From an uncultured Acetobacteraceae bacterium (GTDB lineage: Bacteria; Pseudomonadota; Alphaproteobacteria; Acetobacterales; Acetobacteraceae), in contig CAITUP010000136.1 of NCBI GenBank assembly GCA_903895595.1, forward strand, positions 1-34,111: a stretch of 34,111 bases of DNA, read 5' to 3'. The translations under genes were made by a program, and so were the position numbers. This document shows positions 1 to 8,224 of this stretch, piece after piece. The notes beneath the pieces are model-generated. The model was given only the letters and a program-made list of their open reading frames with translations, made no database searches and was not told the origin of the DNA. The stretch's first letter is position 1. Every line of letters begins with the position of its first letter.

Positions 1-141
1 CCGGCACGTCCATGCGGATTTTTCGGGACGCGCGCGCCGCGCAGACGATCGGGAATTCGTTCGCGGGATGCGTGAATCCGGTAGGGACAAGCCCGGGGAT
101 GACGGATGGGGCGAATGACGGCGTTCAAGCGATTGCCCTGG
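1..141. repeat. Terminal inverted repeat, left copy
   Basis: These 141 bases are the reverse complement of the last 141 bases of the window, with a single mismatch near base 95. The repeat contains half of a palindrome of the type found elsewhere in the window (a gacaagcccggggatgac core). No transposase or other coding potential is seen inside it. The exact coincidence with both window edges suggests that the contig was cut at copies of a dispersed repeat. A composite element or a foldback structure cannot be excluded. Confidence 0.95.
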
Positions 142-162
142 TGTGGGGCTGTCAGCGTAGAA

Positions 163-240
163 CCCGTCATGGTCGGGCTTGATCCGGCCATCCCAGGCCC
201 ATTGGCAAAAAATGGCCCGGTCAAGCCCGACCATGACGGG
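163..240. repeat. Palindromic intergenic repeat, copy 1
   Basis: The two arms of about 25 bases (163-187 and 216-240) are near-perfect inverted copies containing CATGGTCGGGCTTGA. They enclose a shorter hairpin around CATCCCAGGC/ATTGGC. It lies just after the stop codon of the leftward altronate-dehydratase gene and could act as its 3' stabilising or terminating hairpin. Related copies lie at 4966-5086, 6236-6309 and 30839-30944. Confidence 0.85.
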
Positions 241-252
241 TGCGCGGTGCGA

Positions 253-1776
253 TCACATCGTCGCGCCAAGCACCCACGGCGCGAACTCGGCCGATCCGAA
301 GTCGAAGGCCTCGCTTTTGGTCTGCTCGCCGGAGGCGACCCGAAGAATAAGATCGAAAATCCGTTGGCCGCAGGCCTGCACGCTTTCGTCGCCGTCGACG
401 ATGGTGCCGCAGTTCACGTCCATATCGTCCTCGATATGCTTGAACATCGGTGTGTTGGTCGCGAGCTTGATCGACGGCGCCGGTTTGCAGCCGAACACGC
501 TGCCGCGCCCCGTGGTGAAGCACACCAGATTGGCGCCGCCCGCGACCTGACCCGTGGCGGCGACGGGGTCGTAGCCGGGCGTGTCCATGAACACGAAGCC
601 GCGCGCTTTCACCTCTTCCGCGTATTGCACGACATCCACCAAATTGGTGCGGCCGGCCTTCGCCATGGCACCCAAGGATTTCTCCAGAATGGTCGTCAGC
701 CCGCCGGCCTTGTTGCCGGGGGTCGGATTGGCGTTCATTTCGGCGCCCTCGCGTTCGGTATATTCCTCCCACCACCGCATCAAGCCAACCAGCTTCTCGC
801 CGACTTCCTTCGATACCGCTCGGCGCGTCAGAAGATGTTCGGCGCCGTAGGTTTCCGGTGTTTCCGACAGGATCACGGACCCGCCATGCCGCACCAACAG
901 ATCGCTCGCCGCGCCGAGCGCGGGGTTGGCGGTGATGCCGGAATAGCCGTCGGAGCCGCCGCATTGCAGCGCCACCGTCAGATGGCTGGCGGGCACAGGC
1001 TCGCGCTTGACGTTATTGGCCTCGGCCAGAACCTCTTTGACGAAATCCACCCCGGCGGCGACGGTCTTGCGGCTGCCGCCCATGGTCTGGATGTCCAGCC
1101 CGCGCAGGCGGTTGGCGAGCTTCTGTTCCTCGATCAGCCCGCCGATCTGGTTCACCTCGCAGCCGAGGCCCAGCACGATCACGTGCGAGAAGTTGGGATG
1201 CCGAGCATAGCCGGCCAGCGTGCGACGCAGCACGCGCAAAGGTTCCAACTGCGTCATGCCGCAGCCGGTTTTATGGGTCAGCGCGACGACGCCATCGACA
1301 TTGGGGAAGTCGGCCAGCGGATCGTGCCCGGTCAGCGGGTTGCGACGGAACATGTCGGCCACGACCTGCGCGACATGCGCGGAACAGTTCACGCTGGTCA
1401 GGATGCCGATGTAGTTGCGCGTGGCGACGCGCCCATCGGGGCGGACGATGCCCTGGAATGTGGCGGGCGGGTCGAAATAATCGGTCGGTTTGGCATCGAT
1501 GCCGTAGCCGTAGTCCTTGGCGAAATCCCCCATCTCGCAGTTGTGGGTGTGGACATGGGCGCCGGGGGAGATCGGCTCGCTGGCGAAGCCGATGATCTGG
1601 CCGTAGCGGGTGACGGCCTCGCCCTTGGAAATGGCCCGCGTCGCGACCTTATGCCCGGCCGGGATGCGTGCCGTGGACCGCACATTGTCCGCGACCGGCG
1701 CGCCCGGCAGCAATGTGGCGCGGGCAATGACCACGCTGTCTTCGGGGTGGAGGCGGATGACGGGGGGCTGGGCCAT
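253..1776 (-). CDS. uxaA: Altronate dehydratase (UxaA) family protein
   Basis: This 507-residue protein matches the UxaA/GarD family of iron-dependent sugar-acid dehydratases, which remove water from altronate or galactarate to give 2-keto-3-deoxy acids in the cytoplasm. It has an N-terminal SAF-like domain with the HVHTHN motif at residues 74-79, followed by the large GD_AH_C catalytic domain. That domain has conserved Cys-containing segments (CSAHV near 131, TGCGMTQ near 170, GLGCEVNQ) and ends in GCKPAPSIK and NCGTIVDG motifs. The length is normal for UxaA. The ATG at 1776 was chosen because GAGGA lies about seven bases upstream and the family N-terminus starts there; the open frame runs further upstream. 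It is divergent from the LVIVD gene across a 244-base promoter region. The GarR-like and metallo-hydrolase genes nearby suggest sugar-acid or hydroxy-acid catabolism. The exact substrate is not decidable from sequence. Confidence 0.85.
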   Translation of the reverse strand: MAQPPVIRLHPEDSVVIARATLLPGAPVADNVRSTARIPAGHKVATRAISKGEAVTRYGQIIGFASEPISPGAHVHTHNCEMGDFAKDYGYGIDAKPTDYFDPPATFQGIVRPDGRVATRNYIGILTSVNCSAHVAQVVADMFRRNPLTGHDPLADFPNVDGVVALTHKTGCGMTQLEPLRVLRRTLAGYARHPNFSHVIVLGLGCEVNQIGGLIEEQKLANRLRGLDIQTMGGSRKTVAAGVDFVKEVLAEANNVKREPVPASHLTVALQCGGSDGYSGITANPALGAASDLLVRHGGSVILSETPETYGAEHLLTRRAVSKEVGEKLVGLMRWWEEYTEREGAEMNANPTPGNKAGGLTTILEKSLGAMAKAGRTNLVDVVQYAEEVKARGFVFMDTPGYDPVAATGQVAGGANLVCFTTGRGSVFGCKPAPSIKLATNTPMFKHIEDDMDVNCGTIVDGDESVQACGQRIFDLILRVASGEQTKSEAFDFGSAEFAPWVLGATM

Positions 1777-2020
1777 GGTGGTTCCTCGGGGCGGGTGTTG
1801 CGGCGTTCTTACCGCGTCTTCGCCGATGGGATACAGTGGTGGGCAGGAACGGCCGAGGGCCTCATGCCCTCCGCGGCGTTCCCTTCCTCCGCGCCCTTCG
1901 CGCGAAACAGCGATGTTGCCCAAGGCAAAGGCAACCCCAGGGAGGCGCTCAGCCCCATAGACACACGAAGCCGTCGCTTGTGGTAACGTGCGTCCCAACA
2001 ACTCCAAGGACTCCACGCTC

Positions 2021-3247
2021 ATGATCACCCCCGAAGGCGCCAAAAACATCTCCTTCGTCGGCCACACCGACCAAGGCGGCCGCGGCGACGGCGTCCAGGT
2101 CATGGTCGACCGCGGCTACGCCTATATCGGCACCCGGGTGTCCCGCGGCATCATGGTCACCGACGTCCGCAACCCCCGCAACCCGAAGCCCGTCAACTTC
2201 GCCCCGATCCACCCGAATTCCTGGTGCATGCACCTGCAAACCGCCGAAAATCTTCTCCTCTGTATCGAGGAACTCGACCTCAAAGCCCTTTTGTCCATCA
2301 AGGATTATTACAGCGGGTCCAACCAGGTGGACTCGTCTCGCTACGGCAAGCGCGGCGAGGATTTCTCCGCCGGCATGCGCGTTTACGACACCGCCGACCC
2401 CGCCAACCCGAAACCGATCGGGTTCATGGAGGTCGAGGGGCTCGGCCTGCACCGCGTCTGGTGGACCGGCGGGCGCTACGCCTACGCCTCGGCCCTGCTG
2501 AACGGGTTCACGGATCACATTTTCATCGTGATCGATCTGGCCGACCCGACCAAGCCAAAGGAGTGCGGCCGCTGGTGGATCCCCGGCATGCACGCGGCCG
2601 GCGGCGAAACCCCGTATTGGAAGGGCCGCTGGGCGCTGCATCATGCAGTGGTCGAGGACGATATCGCCTACGCCTCCTGGCGCGACGGCGGTCTGACCAT
2701 TCTGGATGTGTCGGACAAGACCGCACCCAAACTGATCTCTCACCGCGTCTGGTCCCCCCCGTTCGGCGGCGGCACCCACAGCGCCTTGCCGCTGCACGAC
2801 CGCAACCTGCTGGTCGTCGCCGATGAGGCAACGATGAACATCGATCAGGAGCAGATGAAGCGCACCTGGGTGTTCGATATCCGTGAAAAATCCAATCCGA
2901 TTTCCATTTCCACCTTCCCGACGCCGTCCGACCAGGATTACGTGGCCAAAGGTGGCCAGTTCGGCCCGCACAATCTGCACGAAAACCGGCCGGGATCGTT
3001 CCAGTCCTCGACCACGATTTTCGCAACCTGGCAGAGCGCCGGCGTCCGCGTGTTCGACATCGGCGATCCGTATCGTCCGAACGAAATCGGCTATTTCGTG
3101 CCGCCGCAACCCACGAAATGGATGGAGCCGTTGCGAGGGCGATCCGAAATCCGGCACACGGCGGATTTGTTCGTGGCGAAGGATGGGTTGATGTACGTGA
3201 CGGACTACGATGCCGGTCTTTACATTCTGCAATGGAACGGAGCCTGA
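2021..3247 (+). CDS. LVIVD-repeat beta-propeller protein
   Basis: The 408-residue protein consists of repeated segments of the form xxVxDVxDPxxPxxI (for example YDTADPANPKPIGF, IDLADPTKPKECG, LDVSDKTAPKLIS, FDIGDPYRPNEIG). This is the LVIVD repeat, predicted to fold into a beta-propeller. No catalytic motif and no signal peptide are evident. Related proteins often accompany catabolic or metallo-hydrolase genes, but their biochemical role is unclear. ATG 2021 is preferred over GTG 1988 because AAGGA lies about ten bases before it, while GTG has no such site. Only two bases separate its stop from the next gene, so the two are almost certainly co-translated. Confidence 0.8.
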   Translation: MITPEGAKNISFVGHTDQGGRGDGVQVMVDRGYAYIGTRVSRGIMVTDVRNPRNPKPVNFAPIHPNSWCMHLQTAENLLLCIEELDLKALLSIKDYYSGSNQVDSSRYGKRGEDFSAGMRVYDTADPANPKPIGFMEVEGLGLHRVWWTGGRYAYASALLNGFTDHIFIVIDLADPTKPKECGRWWIPGMHAAGGETPYWKGRWALHHAVVEDDIAYASWRDGGLTILDVSDKTAPKLISHRVWSPPFGGGTHSALPLHDRNLLVVADEATMNIDQEQMKRTWVFDIREKSNPISISTFPTPSDQDYVAKGGQFGPHNLHENRPGSFQSSTTIFATWQSAGVRVFDIGDPYRPNEIGYFVPPQPTKWMEPLRGRSEIRHTADLFVAKDGLMYVTDYDAGLYILQWNGA

Positions 3248-3249
3248 CC

Positions 3250-4227
3250 ATGCCGCTGCTGCATGCAGACCGCCTGCAAATCCAGGTGCTGGTGGACAAC
3301 GTCACCGACAGCCTGTCCTCTTCGCCGCCGTGGGTCACGCGGGAGTGGGTGGCGCTGCAACGCCGCGGCATGCGGCTGACCACGGGTGGCTCCCTCTGCT
3401 GTGCCAATCACGGCTTGTCGCTGGTCATCACCGCGCATGGCCCCAACGGCCCGCGCACGATGCTGTTCGACGGCGGCCCGGTCGATTACGCCGTGGAACG
3501 GAACGGCGTCCGCTTGGGCATCGATTTCGGGGCGATCGACGCGGCGATGCTGTCGCACGGCCATTGGGATCATGCCGGCGGCATCCCCAGCGCGCTCAGA
3601 ATGATCAGGGCGGGCAACGGCGCGAAGGATGTGCCGCTGTATTTGCATCCCGGCATGTTTCATGAGCGTGCCGGCCGCCAATCCGATGGCGGGGTACTGC
3701 CGCAGGATCGCGTTCCCAATCCCAAACAATGGCGCGATTTCGGGGCCGATCCGGTCGTCACCGACCAGCCGCTTACCTGCCTGGACGACCTGTTCTTCGT
3801 CAGTGGCGAAATCCCGCGCCTCACCAGCTACGAAAACGGTCTGGCCGGGCAGGTCCGGCGTATCGCCGACGATGCCCCGTGGGAGCCCGACCCGCTGATG
3901 ATGGATGAGCGTTTTCTGGCCGTGCATGTGAAGGACAAGGGGCTGGTGGTGTTCAGCGCCTGCTCCCACGCCGGCATCGTGAACGTTCTGCATCACGCCC
4001 GAACCTGCTTTCCCGGCGTGAAACTGCATGCCGCGTTGGGCGGGTTCCATCTGGCCGGCCCGACCGAAGCGGCCATTCCCGAGACGGTGCGCGACCTCGG
4101 TCAGTTCGGGCTGGATTTCATCATCCCCGCGCATTGCACGGGATGGCGGGCGGTCAACGCGCTGGAGCGTGCTTTCGGGGAGGCCGTGGTCGTTCCCGCC
4201 GCCGTGGGAAAGGGGTTCGACCTGTAA
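3250..4227 (+). CDS. Metallo-beta-lactamase-fold hydrolase, DHPS-like
   Basis: This 325-residue MBL-fold enzyme carries the metal-binding motif SHGHWDHAGG (His103, His105, Asp107, His108). Further ligands appear in CSHAGIVN and in the GGFHLAG and IPAHCTGW segments near the C-terminus. The SH(G)HxDH and CSHAGI pattern is typical of the group related to 7,8-dihydropterin-6-methyl-4-(ribofuranosyl)aminobenzene 5'-phosphate synthase. That name is historical and does not fix the substrate. The ATG at 3250 follows GGAG and lies two bases after the LVIVD stop, which shows a two-gene operon. No signal peptide is seen, so it is probably cytoplasmic. It was probably once followed directly by the GarR-like gene (see the duplicated leader). 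Confidence 0.82.
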   Translation: MPLLHADRLQIQVLVDNVTDSLSSSPPWVTREWVALQRRGMRLTTGGSLCCANHGLSLVITAHGPNGPRTMLFDGGPVDYAVERNGVRLGIDFGAIDAAMLSHGHWDHAGGIPSALRMIRAGNGAKDVPLYLHPGMFHERAGRQSDGGVLPQDRVPNPKQWRDFGADPVVTDQPLTCLDDLFFVSGEIPRLTSYENGLAGQVRRIADDAPWEPDPLMMDERFLAVHVKDKGLVVFSACSHAGIVNVLHHARTCFPGVKLHAALGGFHLAGPTEAAIPETVRDLGQFGLDFIIPAHCTGWRAVNALERAFGEAVVVPAAVGKGFDL

Positions 4228-4270
4228 CCTTGAGCCAACCCCCCATCGACACGGAGGGAACACCCATGAA
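4228..4270 (+). repeat. Duplicated leader, copy 1 (orphan ribosome-binding leader)
   Basis: Directly after the MBL stop, the sequence CCTTGAGCCAA, a CCCCCATC block, and CGGAGGGAAC with CCCATGAA repeat what precedes the GarR-like gene at 5228-5291. Here the ATG leads into no recognisable protein. The copy near 5.2 kb has about twenty extra bases in the middle. The pair flanks the lectin gene and looks like the scar of an insertion or duplication. Confidence 0.75.
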
Positions 4271-4339
4271 CGGCGATTTTCCCGGCGTGTTCGTGGTTCG
4301 CTCTCTCTCGATTGCGGTTATTGGCGTTGGTCGGATGCA

Positions 4340-4846
4340 TTACTGCGGGTCGGACATTTTCCACATCTGTCCCGTGAAATTCCCGCATCGTGCCATGGTC
4401 GGTTGGTCGTTCCGGCCGTCGTTCACGATGTCCAGACACTTCGCCTTCCCCGTGAAATCGGTGCGTAAGGTCGAATACGCACCGTCATCGGACGGCGAGA
4501 TCGACCACATCTGACCGGAGAAATTGCCGCACGGCGCCATGGTCAACCGATTGTTTTCGCCGTCATTCACGATGTCCAGGCACTGCGCCTTCCCCGTGAA
4601 CGCCGTACGCAACCGCGACCGACCCGGCGTCCCGCTTGGCGAGACCGTCCACTGCTGACCGGAGTAGTTGCCGCACGGGGCCATGACAAGCTGGTTGTTC
4701 CGGCCATCGTTGACGATATCGAGGCACTTGCCTTTGCCGGTGAACTGCGTCCGAAGCCGATATGGGCCATCGTCGGCGTGGGCGGCCTCGGCCCCTGCAA
4801 AAAGCGAAACGCCCAGCGCGGCCAGGATTATCGTGCGGTTCTTCAT
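4340..4846 (-). CDS. Secreted ricin-type (QxW) three-repeat lectin-like protein
   Basis: This 168-residue protein starts with a signal peptide (MKNRTIILAALGVSLFAGAE, likely cleaved after AHA at residue 24), so it is exported to the periplasm or outside. The mature part is three near-identical repeats of about 48 residues (30-77, 78-125, 126-168). Each has LRTxFTGKxxCLDIVNDG, then two conserved Cys and a GQxW motif. This is the architecture of a ricin-B-type beta-trefoil, which usually binds sugars. No catalytic domain is attached. GGAGGA about nine bases upstream of ATG 4846 fixes the start; the open frame extends sixteen codons further. It is transcribed against its neighbours and sits between two copies of a duplicated leader, suggesting later insertion. 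The ligand is unknown. Confidence 0.78.
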   Translation of the reverse strand: MKNRTIILAALGVSLFAGAEAAHADDGPYRLRTQFTGKGKCLDIVNDGRNNQLVMAPCGNYSGQQWTVSPSGTPGRSRLRTAFTGKAQCLDIVNDGENNRLTMAPCGNFSGQMWSISPSDDGAYSTLRTDFTGKAKCLDIVNDGRNDQPTMARCGNFTGQMWKMSDPQ

Positions 4847-4965
4847 CTGTGCTTTCCTCCAGCATTGTTTCGACCCTGATGGAAAGGGTCTCATCCGAGG
4901 ACCGACACTGTCAATCGGACCGTTCCCAATCGGGCAGTTCTCATTTTGCCATTTTGTTCCGCATA

Positions 4966-5086
4966 CCCGTCATGGTCTGGCTTGACCCGACCAATTCTGG
5001 CCAATGGGGTGTCGCCAAAAAAAACTCGCAATTTCAACGCGCCTCAAATCGCCAGAGTTGGTCGGGTCAAGCCCGACCATGACGAT
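4966..5086. repeat. Palindromic intergenic repeat, copy 2
   Basis: Arms at about 4968-4994 and 5058-5084 (CGTCATGGTC-GGCTTGACCCGACCAA and its inverse) enclose about 60 bases containing an A-run. It belongs to the same family as copy 1. It lies in the 440-base gap between the divergent lectin and GarR-like genes. The rest of that gap holds the duplicated leader and the upstream region of the lectin gene; nothing else is recognised. Confidence 0.85.
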
Positions 5087-5227
5087 GAAGAGGTGACGAC
5101 CGCCATAATGAGAACTGCTGTTCCCAATCGGGATCCCGCTTTTCCTGGAACGCCGGCTGCCCCTCCTTCCCATCGGCGACGCGCGTGGTACGGCATGGTT
5201 GACGATGCCCATCCAAACACCGACCCA

Positions 5228-5291
5228 ACCTTGAGCCAAACCCCCATCCGACGCACACTCCCCCCAGCAACCCGGAGGGAACCCCCATGAA
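5228..5291 (+). repeat. Duplicated leader, copy 2 (functional, before GarR-like gene)
   Basis: It matches 4228-4270: CCTTGAGCCAA, CCCCCATC, CGGAGGGAAC and CCCATGAA are shared. Here it supplies GGAGGG as the ribosome-binding site for the GarR-like gene at 5287. The similarity implies that the two leaders derive from one sequence. Confidence 0.75.
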
Positions 5292-6222
5292 AATCGGCTT
5301 TATCGGTCTCGGCATGATGGGCAAGGGCATGGCCGCCAATCTGCAGAAGGCCGGCCACGAACTGCACGTCCACGATCTCACGCGTCAGGCGGCGTCGGCG
5401 CACCTCGCCAACGGTGCGATCTGGTCGGAAAGCCCCAAGGCACTGGCGGCGGAATGCCCGGTCATCTTCACCTCGCTTCCCACCCCCGCCGACGTGCGCG
5501 CGGTCGGCACCGGGGAGAACGGCCTGATCGAAGGTTTCAAGCCCGGCTCCGCCTGGTTCGATCTGTCCACCAACGCGGTGGATGTGGTCCGCGACCTCGC
5601 GGCGATCTTCAAGGAAAAGGGTGTCGATTTCCTCGATGCCCCAGTCAGCGGCGGCCCGAGGGGCGCGGCATCCGGCAAGCTCGCGATCTGGGTCGGCGGC
5701 GACAAGGCGGCGTTCGACAAATACCAAAGCGCGCTGACCGACATGGGCGATCAGGCCCGCTACATCGGCGCGATCGGCGCCGGCACCATCGCCAAGCTGG
5801 TGCACAACTCTGCCTCCGCCGCCATCGCGGTCGTGCTGTCGGAAGTCATGACCATGGGCGTCAAAGCCGGGGTGGAGCCGCTGCAACTGTTCGAGGCCGT
5901 CCGCCAAGGCGCCGCCGGTCGCGCCCGCACCTTCGACCGCCTGTCCGGCCAGTTTCTCACAGGCGTTTACGATCCGCCCGATTTCGCCCTGCGCCTGATT
6001 CACAAAGACGTGTCGTTGGCGTGCCAGCTCGGGCGCGAAAACAACGTCCCGATGCGGCTGGTGAACATGGCGCACCAGGAACTGACCGAGGCCCTGAACC
6101 GCGGCTGGGGCCACCGCGACAGCCGCGTCGGCGCGCTGCTGCAACAGGAACGCGCCGGAATCGAACCCATCCACGTCGATCCCGCCCGCATCAAGGCCGT
6201 TATGGACGCGGACAGCAAGTAA
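5287..6222 (+). CDS. NAD(P)-dependent 2-hydroxy-3-oxopropionate / 3-hydroxyisobutyrate dehydrogenase family
   Basis: The 311-residue protein has the Rossmann motif GFIGLGMMGKGMAANL (5-20), the substrate-binding DAPVSGGPRG (117-126), and the catalytic lysine in GAGTIAKLVHN (Lys170). These three signatures define the beta-hydroxyacid dehydrogenase family, which includes tartronate semialdehyde reductase (GarR/GlxR) and 3-hydroxyisobutyrate dehydrogenase. It reversibly oxidises or reduces small hydroxy acids in the cytoplasm. A strong GGAGGG precedes the ATG. Position near a UxaA-type dehydratase suggests a role in sugar-acid breakdown, as GarR has in the glucarate/galactarate route, but the aldolase of that pathway is not in the window. 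A second paralogue is at 21213-22133. Confidence 0.85.
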   Translation: MKIGFIGLGMMGKGMAANLQKAGHELHVHDLTRQAASAHLANGAIWSESPKALAAECPVIFTSLPTPADVRAVGTGENGLIEGFKPGSAWFDLSTNAVDVVRDLAAIFKEKGVDFLDAPVSGGPRGAASGKLAIWVGGDKAAFDKYQSALTDMGDQARYIGAIGAGTIAKLVHNSASAAIAVVLSEVMTMGVKAGVEPLQLFEAVRQGAAGRARTFDRLSGQFLTGVYDPPDFALRLIHKDVSLACQLGRENNVPMRLVNMAHQELTEALNRGWGHRDSRVGALLQQERAGIEPIHVDPARIKAVMDADSK

Positions 6223-6235
6223 TCTTTCCACCTCG

Positions 6236-6309
6236 CGTCATGGTCGGGCCTGACCCGACCATCTCGTTCCAATGGGCCTGAGATGGTCGGGTTAAACCCG
6301 ACCATGACG
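6236..6309. repeat. Palindromic intergenic repeat, copy 3
   Basis: Arms CGTCATGGTCGGGCCTGACC and its inverse GGTTAAACCCGACCATGACG flank a short CATCTCGTTCCAATGGG core. It lies between the GarR-like and LLM genes, which point the same way. It could act as a transcript-processing or stabilising hairpin in a polycistronic message. Confidence 0.88.
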
Positions 6310-6332
6310 GTATCTTAACAAAGGAGACCACC

Positions 6333-7229
6333 ATGCAACTCGGCGCTTCCCTGCCGGTCGGCGACATCGGCACCGGCCCCACTGTCGTCCGCGACTATGC
6401 CCAAACCCTCGAGGGCATGGGTTTTAACTATATCCAAGCCCCTGACCATGTGCTCGGCGGCAACCCCGCCGGCCACAAAGACAAGGCCCGCGTCGGCACA
6501 TCCGTCACCGCGTACCACGATCCGTTCGTGCTGTTCAGCTTCATCGCCGGCTGCACGAACAAGATCGGCTTCGCCCCCGGCGTGCTGATCCTGGCGCAGC
6601 GCCAAGCCGTGCTGGTGGCGAAACAGGCCGCCAGCCTGGACGAGCTGTCGAACGGCCGCCTGCGCCTGGGCATCGGCGTCGGCTGGAACGAGCTGGAATT
6701 CACCGGCCTGAACGAAAATTTCAAAAACCGCGGCAAGCGGTCCGAGGAACAGGTCCAGGTGATGCAAGCCCTCTGGGCCAACGATCACGTGGATTTCAAA
6801 GGGAAATACCACACCATCGACGACTCCGGCATCAACCCGCGCCCAAAGTCCGGCCGCGTGCCGGTGTGGTTCGGCGGCCACGTGGACGCGACGCTGGAGC
6901 GCACGGCGAAATGGGGTGACGGCTGGATGCCGCTGGCCTATCCGGCGGACGACAGCGCGCTAAAGGCTTTCGACAAGCTGCGCGGCCTGGTCGCGGCGGC
7001 CGGCCGCAGCATGGACGATGTCGGGATCGAGGTGTGGGTGTCCCTCGGCAGCGACGACCCGGCGCAATGGCGCAAGGATGTGGCGTTCTGGAAAGCCGCG
7101 GGCGTGACGCACATCACCGGGCACACAACCTACGCCAGCGGCCACCACAAGCGCATCGCCGGTAAAACGGCAGCGGAGCATCTGGCGGCGATCGCCAAGT
7201 TCCAGAAGGCGGTTGGCGATCTGCTGTAA
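6333..7229 (+). CDS. LLM-class flavin-dependent oxidoreductase
   Basis: This 298-residue protein is a luciferase-like monooxygenase-fold enzyme using FMN or F420. It shows the usual N-terminal ALPVGDIG-type strand, the APDHVLG segment, GVLILAQRQAVLVAKQAASLDELSNGR helix-strand region, and GIGVGWNELEF near residues 110-120, followed by PRPKSGRVPVWFGG. These are hallmarks of the F420-type subgroup annotated across alphaproteobacteria. AAGGAG lies eight bases before ATG 6333. The substrate cannot be read from the sequence. It may be the last gene of the LVIVD-MBL-GarR-LLM set, and it converges on the ABC permease gene across a palindromic repeat. Confidence 0.82.
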   Translation: MQLGASLPVGDIGTGPTVVRDYAQTLEGMGFNYIQAPDHVLGGNPAGHKDKARVGTSVTAYHDPFVLFSFIAGCTNKIGFAPGVLILAQRQAVLVAKQAASLDELSNGRLRLGIGVGWNELEFTGLNENFKNRGKRSEEQVQVMQALWANDHVDFKGKYHTIDDSGINPRPKSGRVPVWFGGHVDATLERTAKWGDGWMPLAYPADDSALKAFDKLRGLVAAAGRSMDDVGIEVWVSLGSDDPAQWRKDVAFWKAAGVTHITGHTTYASGHHKRIAGKTAAEHLAAIAKFQKAVGDLL

Positions 7230-7258
7230 CAGTTGGCGGGCCGGTAGTCCTTGTTCCT

Positions 7259-7347
7259 CGTCATGGTCCGCGAAGGCGGACCGCCCACGACTTGCAGTAC
7301 CGGTCTCGCTAAAGTCGTGGGTGGCGGGCCTTCGCCCGCCATGACGA
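7259..7347. repeat. Palindromic intergenic repeat, variant type (copy 4)
   Basis: Arms CGTCATGG-CCGCGAAGGCGG and its relative GGCGGGCCTTCGCCCGCCATGACG plus an inner pair CCCACGACTT/AAGTCGTGGG enclose about 20 bases. Outer ends match the other palindromic repeats (CGTCATGG) but the core differs. It sits between two convergent genes and is well placed as a bidirectional terminator. Confidence 0.85.
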
Positions 7348-7366
7348 TACAGGGTACCGCCGATCC

Positions 7367-8224
7367 CTAAGTCTGCATCCCCCAGCGCCGCACCGTCTTG
7401 TTCTCAAGCGTGCGGAAGATCACGTTCTCCACCAGCAGACCGATCATGATGATCGTCAGCAGCCCGGCGAACACCTCCGGAATATCCAGCTGGTTCTTGC
7501 TCTCGAAAATATACCAGCCCAGACCGCCCTTGCCCGACGCCACACCGAACACCAGCTCCGCCGCGATCAGCGTGCGCCACGCGAAGGCCCAGCCGATTTT
7601 CAACCCCGCCAGGATCGACGGAAACGCCGCCGGGATTAGAATCCGCAGCACCAGCCCCAGCCCCGACAGCCCGTAATTACGCCCAACCATCCGCAACGTC
7701 GGCGATACCGCCCGAAACCCCGCATGCGTGTTCAGCGCCAGCGGCCACAACACCGAGTGAACCATCACGAAGATCAAACTGCCGATCCCCAACCCAAACC
7801 AGATCAGCGCCAGCGGCAGCAGCGCGATGGCGGGCAGGGGGCTGAACATCGCCGTGACAGTTTCGAGAAAATCCGTCCCCACCTGCGTCGTGATCGCCAG
7901 AATGGTCAGCACGGCCGCCAGGAACACCCCCGTCGAGAAGCCGATCAGCAGCACTTTCACGGATGTCCAGGACCGGTCCAAGAGCACGCCGCTTTTAATG
8001 CCGCCCCACAGAGCGGTCACGGTATCGCTGAACGTCGGCACCAGCAGTTGGTTGTCCAGATGCCGTCCGTAGACCTCCCAAATAACCGCGATCAGCACCA
8101 GAAGGATGCACTTGCGCAGCCAGACCATGTTGAACAGCCGCTCGAAAACGGTCAGTTCCTTCTCGACGACGCCGAAATCCTGGGCGCCGCGCGGTTCGTG
8201 CATGATCTCGGGACGGTCAGACAT
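7367..8224 (-). CDS. NitT/TauT-type ABC transporter permease
   Basis: This 285-residue inner-membrane protein has about six hydrophobic helices (starting near residue 38, then 95-120, 130-160, 185 onward, 215-235 and 250-270). It has the permease-ATPase contact loop near residues 200-225 (IPAAFPSILAGLKIGWAFAW). This is the pattern of SsuC/TauC/NrtB-like permeases importing sulfonates, nitrate, taurine or related small molecules. Its start overlaps the ATPase gene's end by eight bases, so the two are co-translated. No periplasmic binding protein gene lies in the window, so the substrate stays open. Confidence 0.88.
   Translation of the reverse strand: MSDRPEIMHEPRGAQDFGVVEKELTVFERLFNMVWLRKCILLVLIAVIWEVYGRHLDNQLLVPTFSDTVTALWGGIKSGVLLDRSWTSVKVLLIGFSTGVFLAAVLTILAITTQVGTDFLETVTAMFSPLPAIALLPLALIWFGLGIGSLIFVMVHSVLWPLALNTHAGFRAVSPTLRMVGRNYGLSGLGLVLRILIPAAFPSILAGLKIGWAFAWRTLIAAELVFGVASGKGGLGWYIFESKNQLDIPEVFAGLLTIIMIGLLVENVIFRTLENKTVRRWGMQT

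Noticed and set aside
1-141. Window-end repeats taken as insertion-sequence ends
   Set aside because: No transposase, no open frame with transposase motifs and no target-site duplication are visible within the window.
106-1986. Long open frame on the plus strand (626 codons)
   Set aside because: It is the antisense shadow of the altronate-dehydratase gene, composed of His/Gly/Arg/Ala-rich sequence with no family motif.
4970-5239. Small frames over palindromic repeat 2
   Set aside because: They translate the repeat arms (for example MVGLDPTNSG) and recur with the other copies. They are typical false genes over such repeats.
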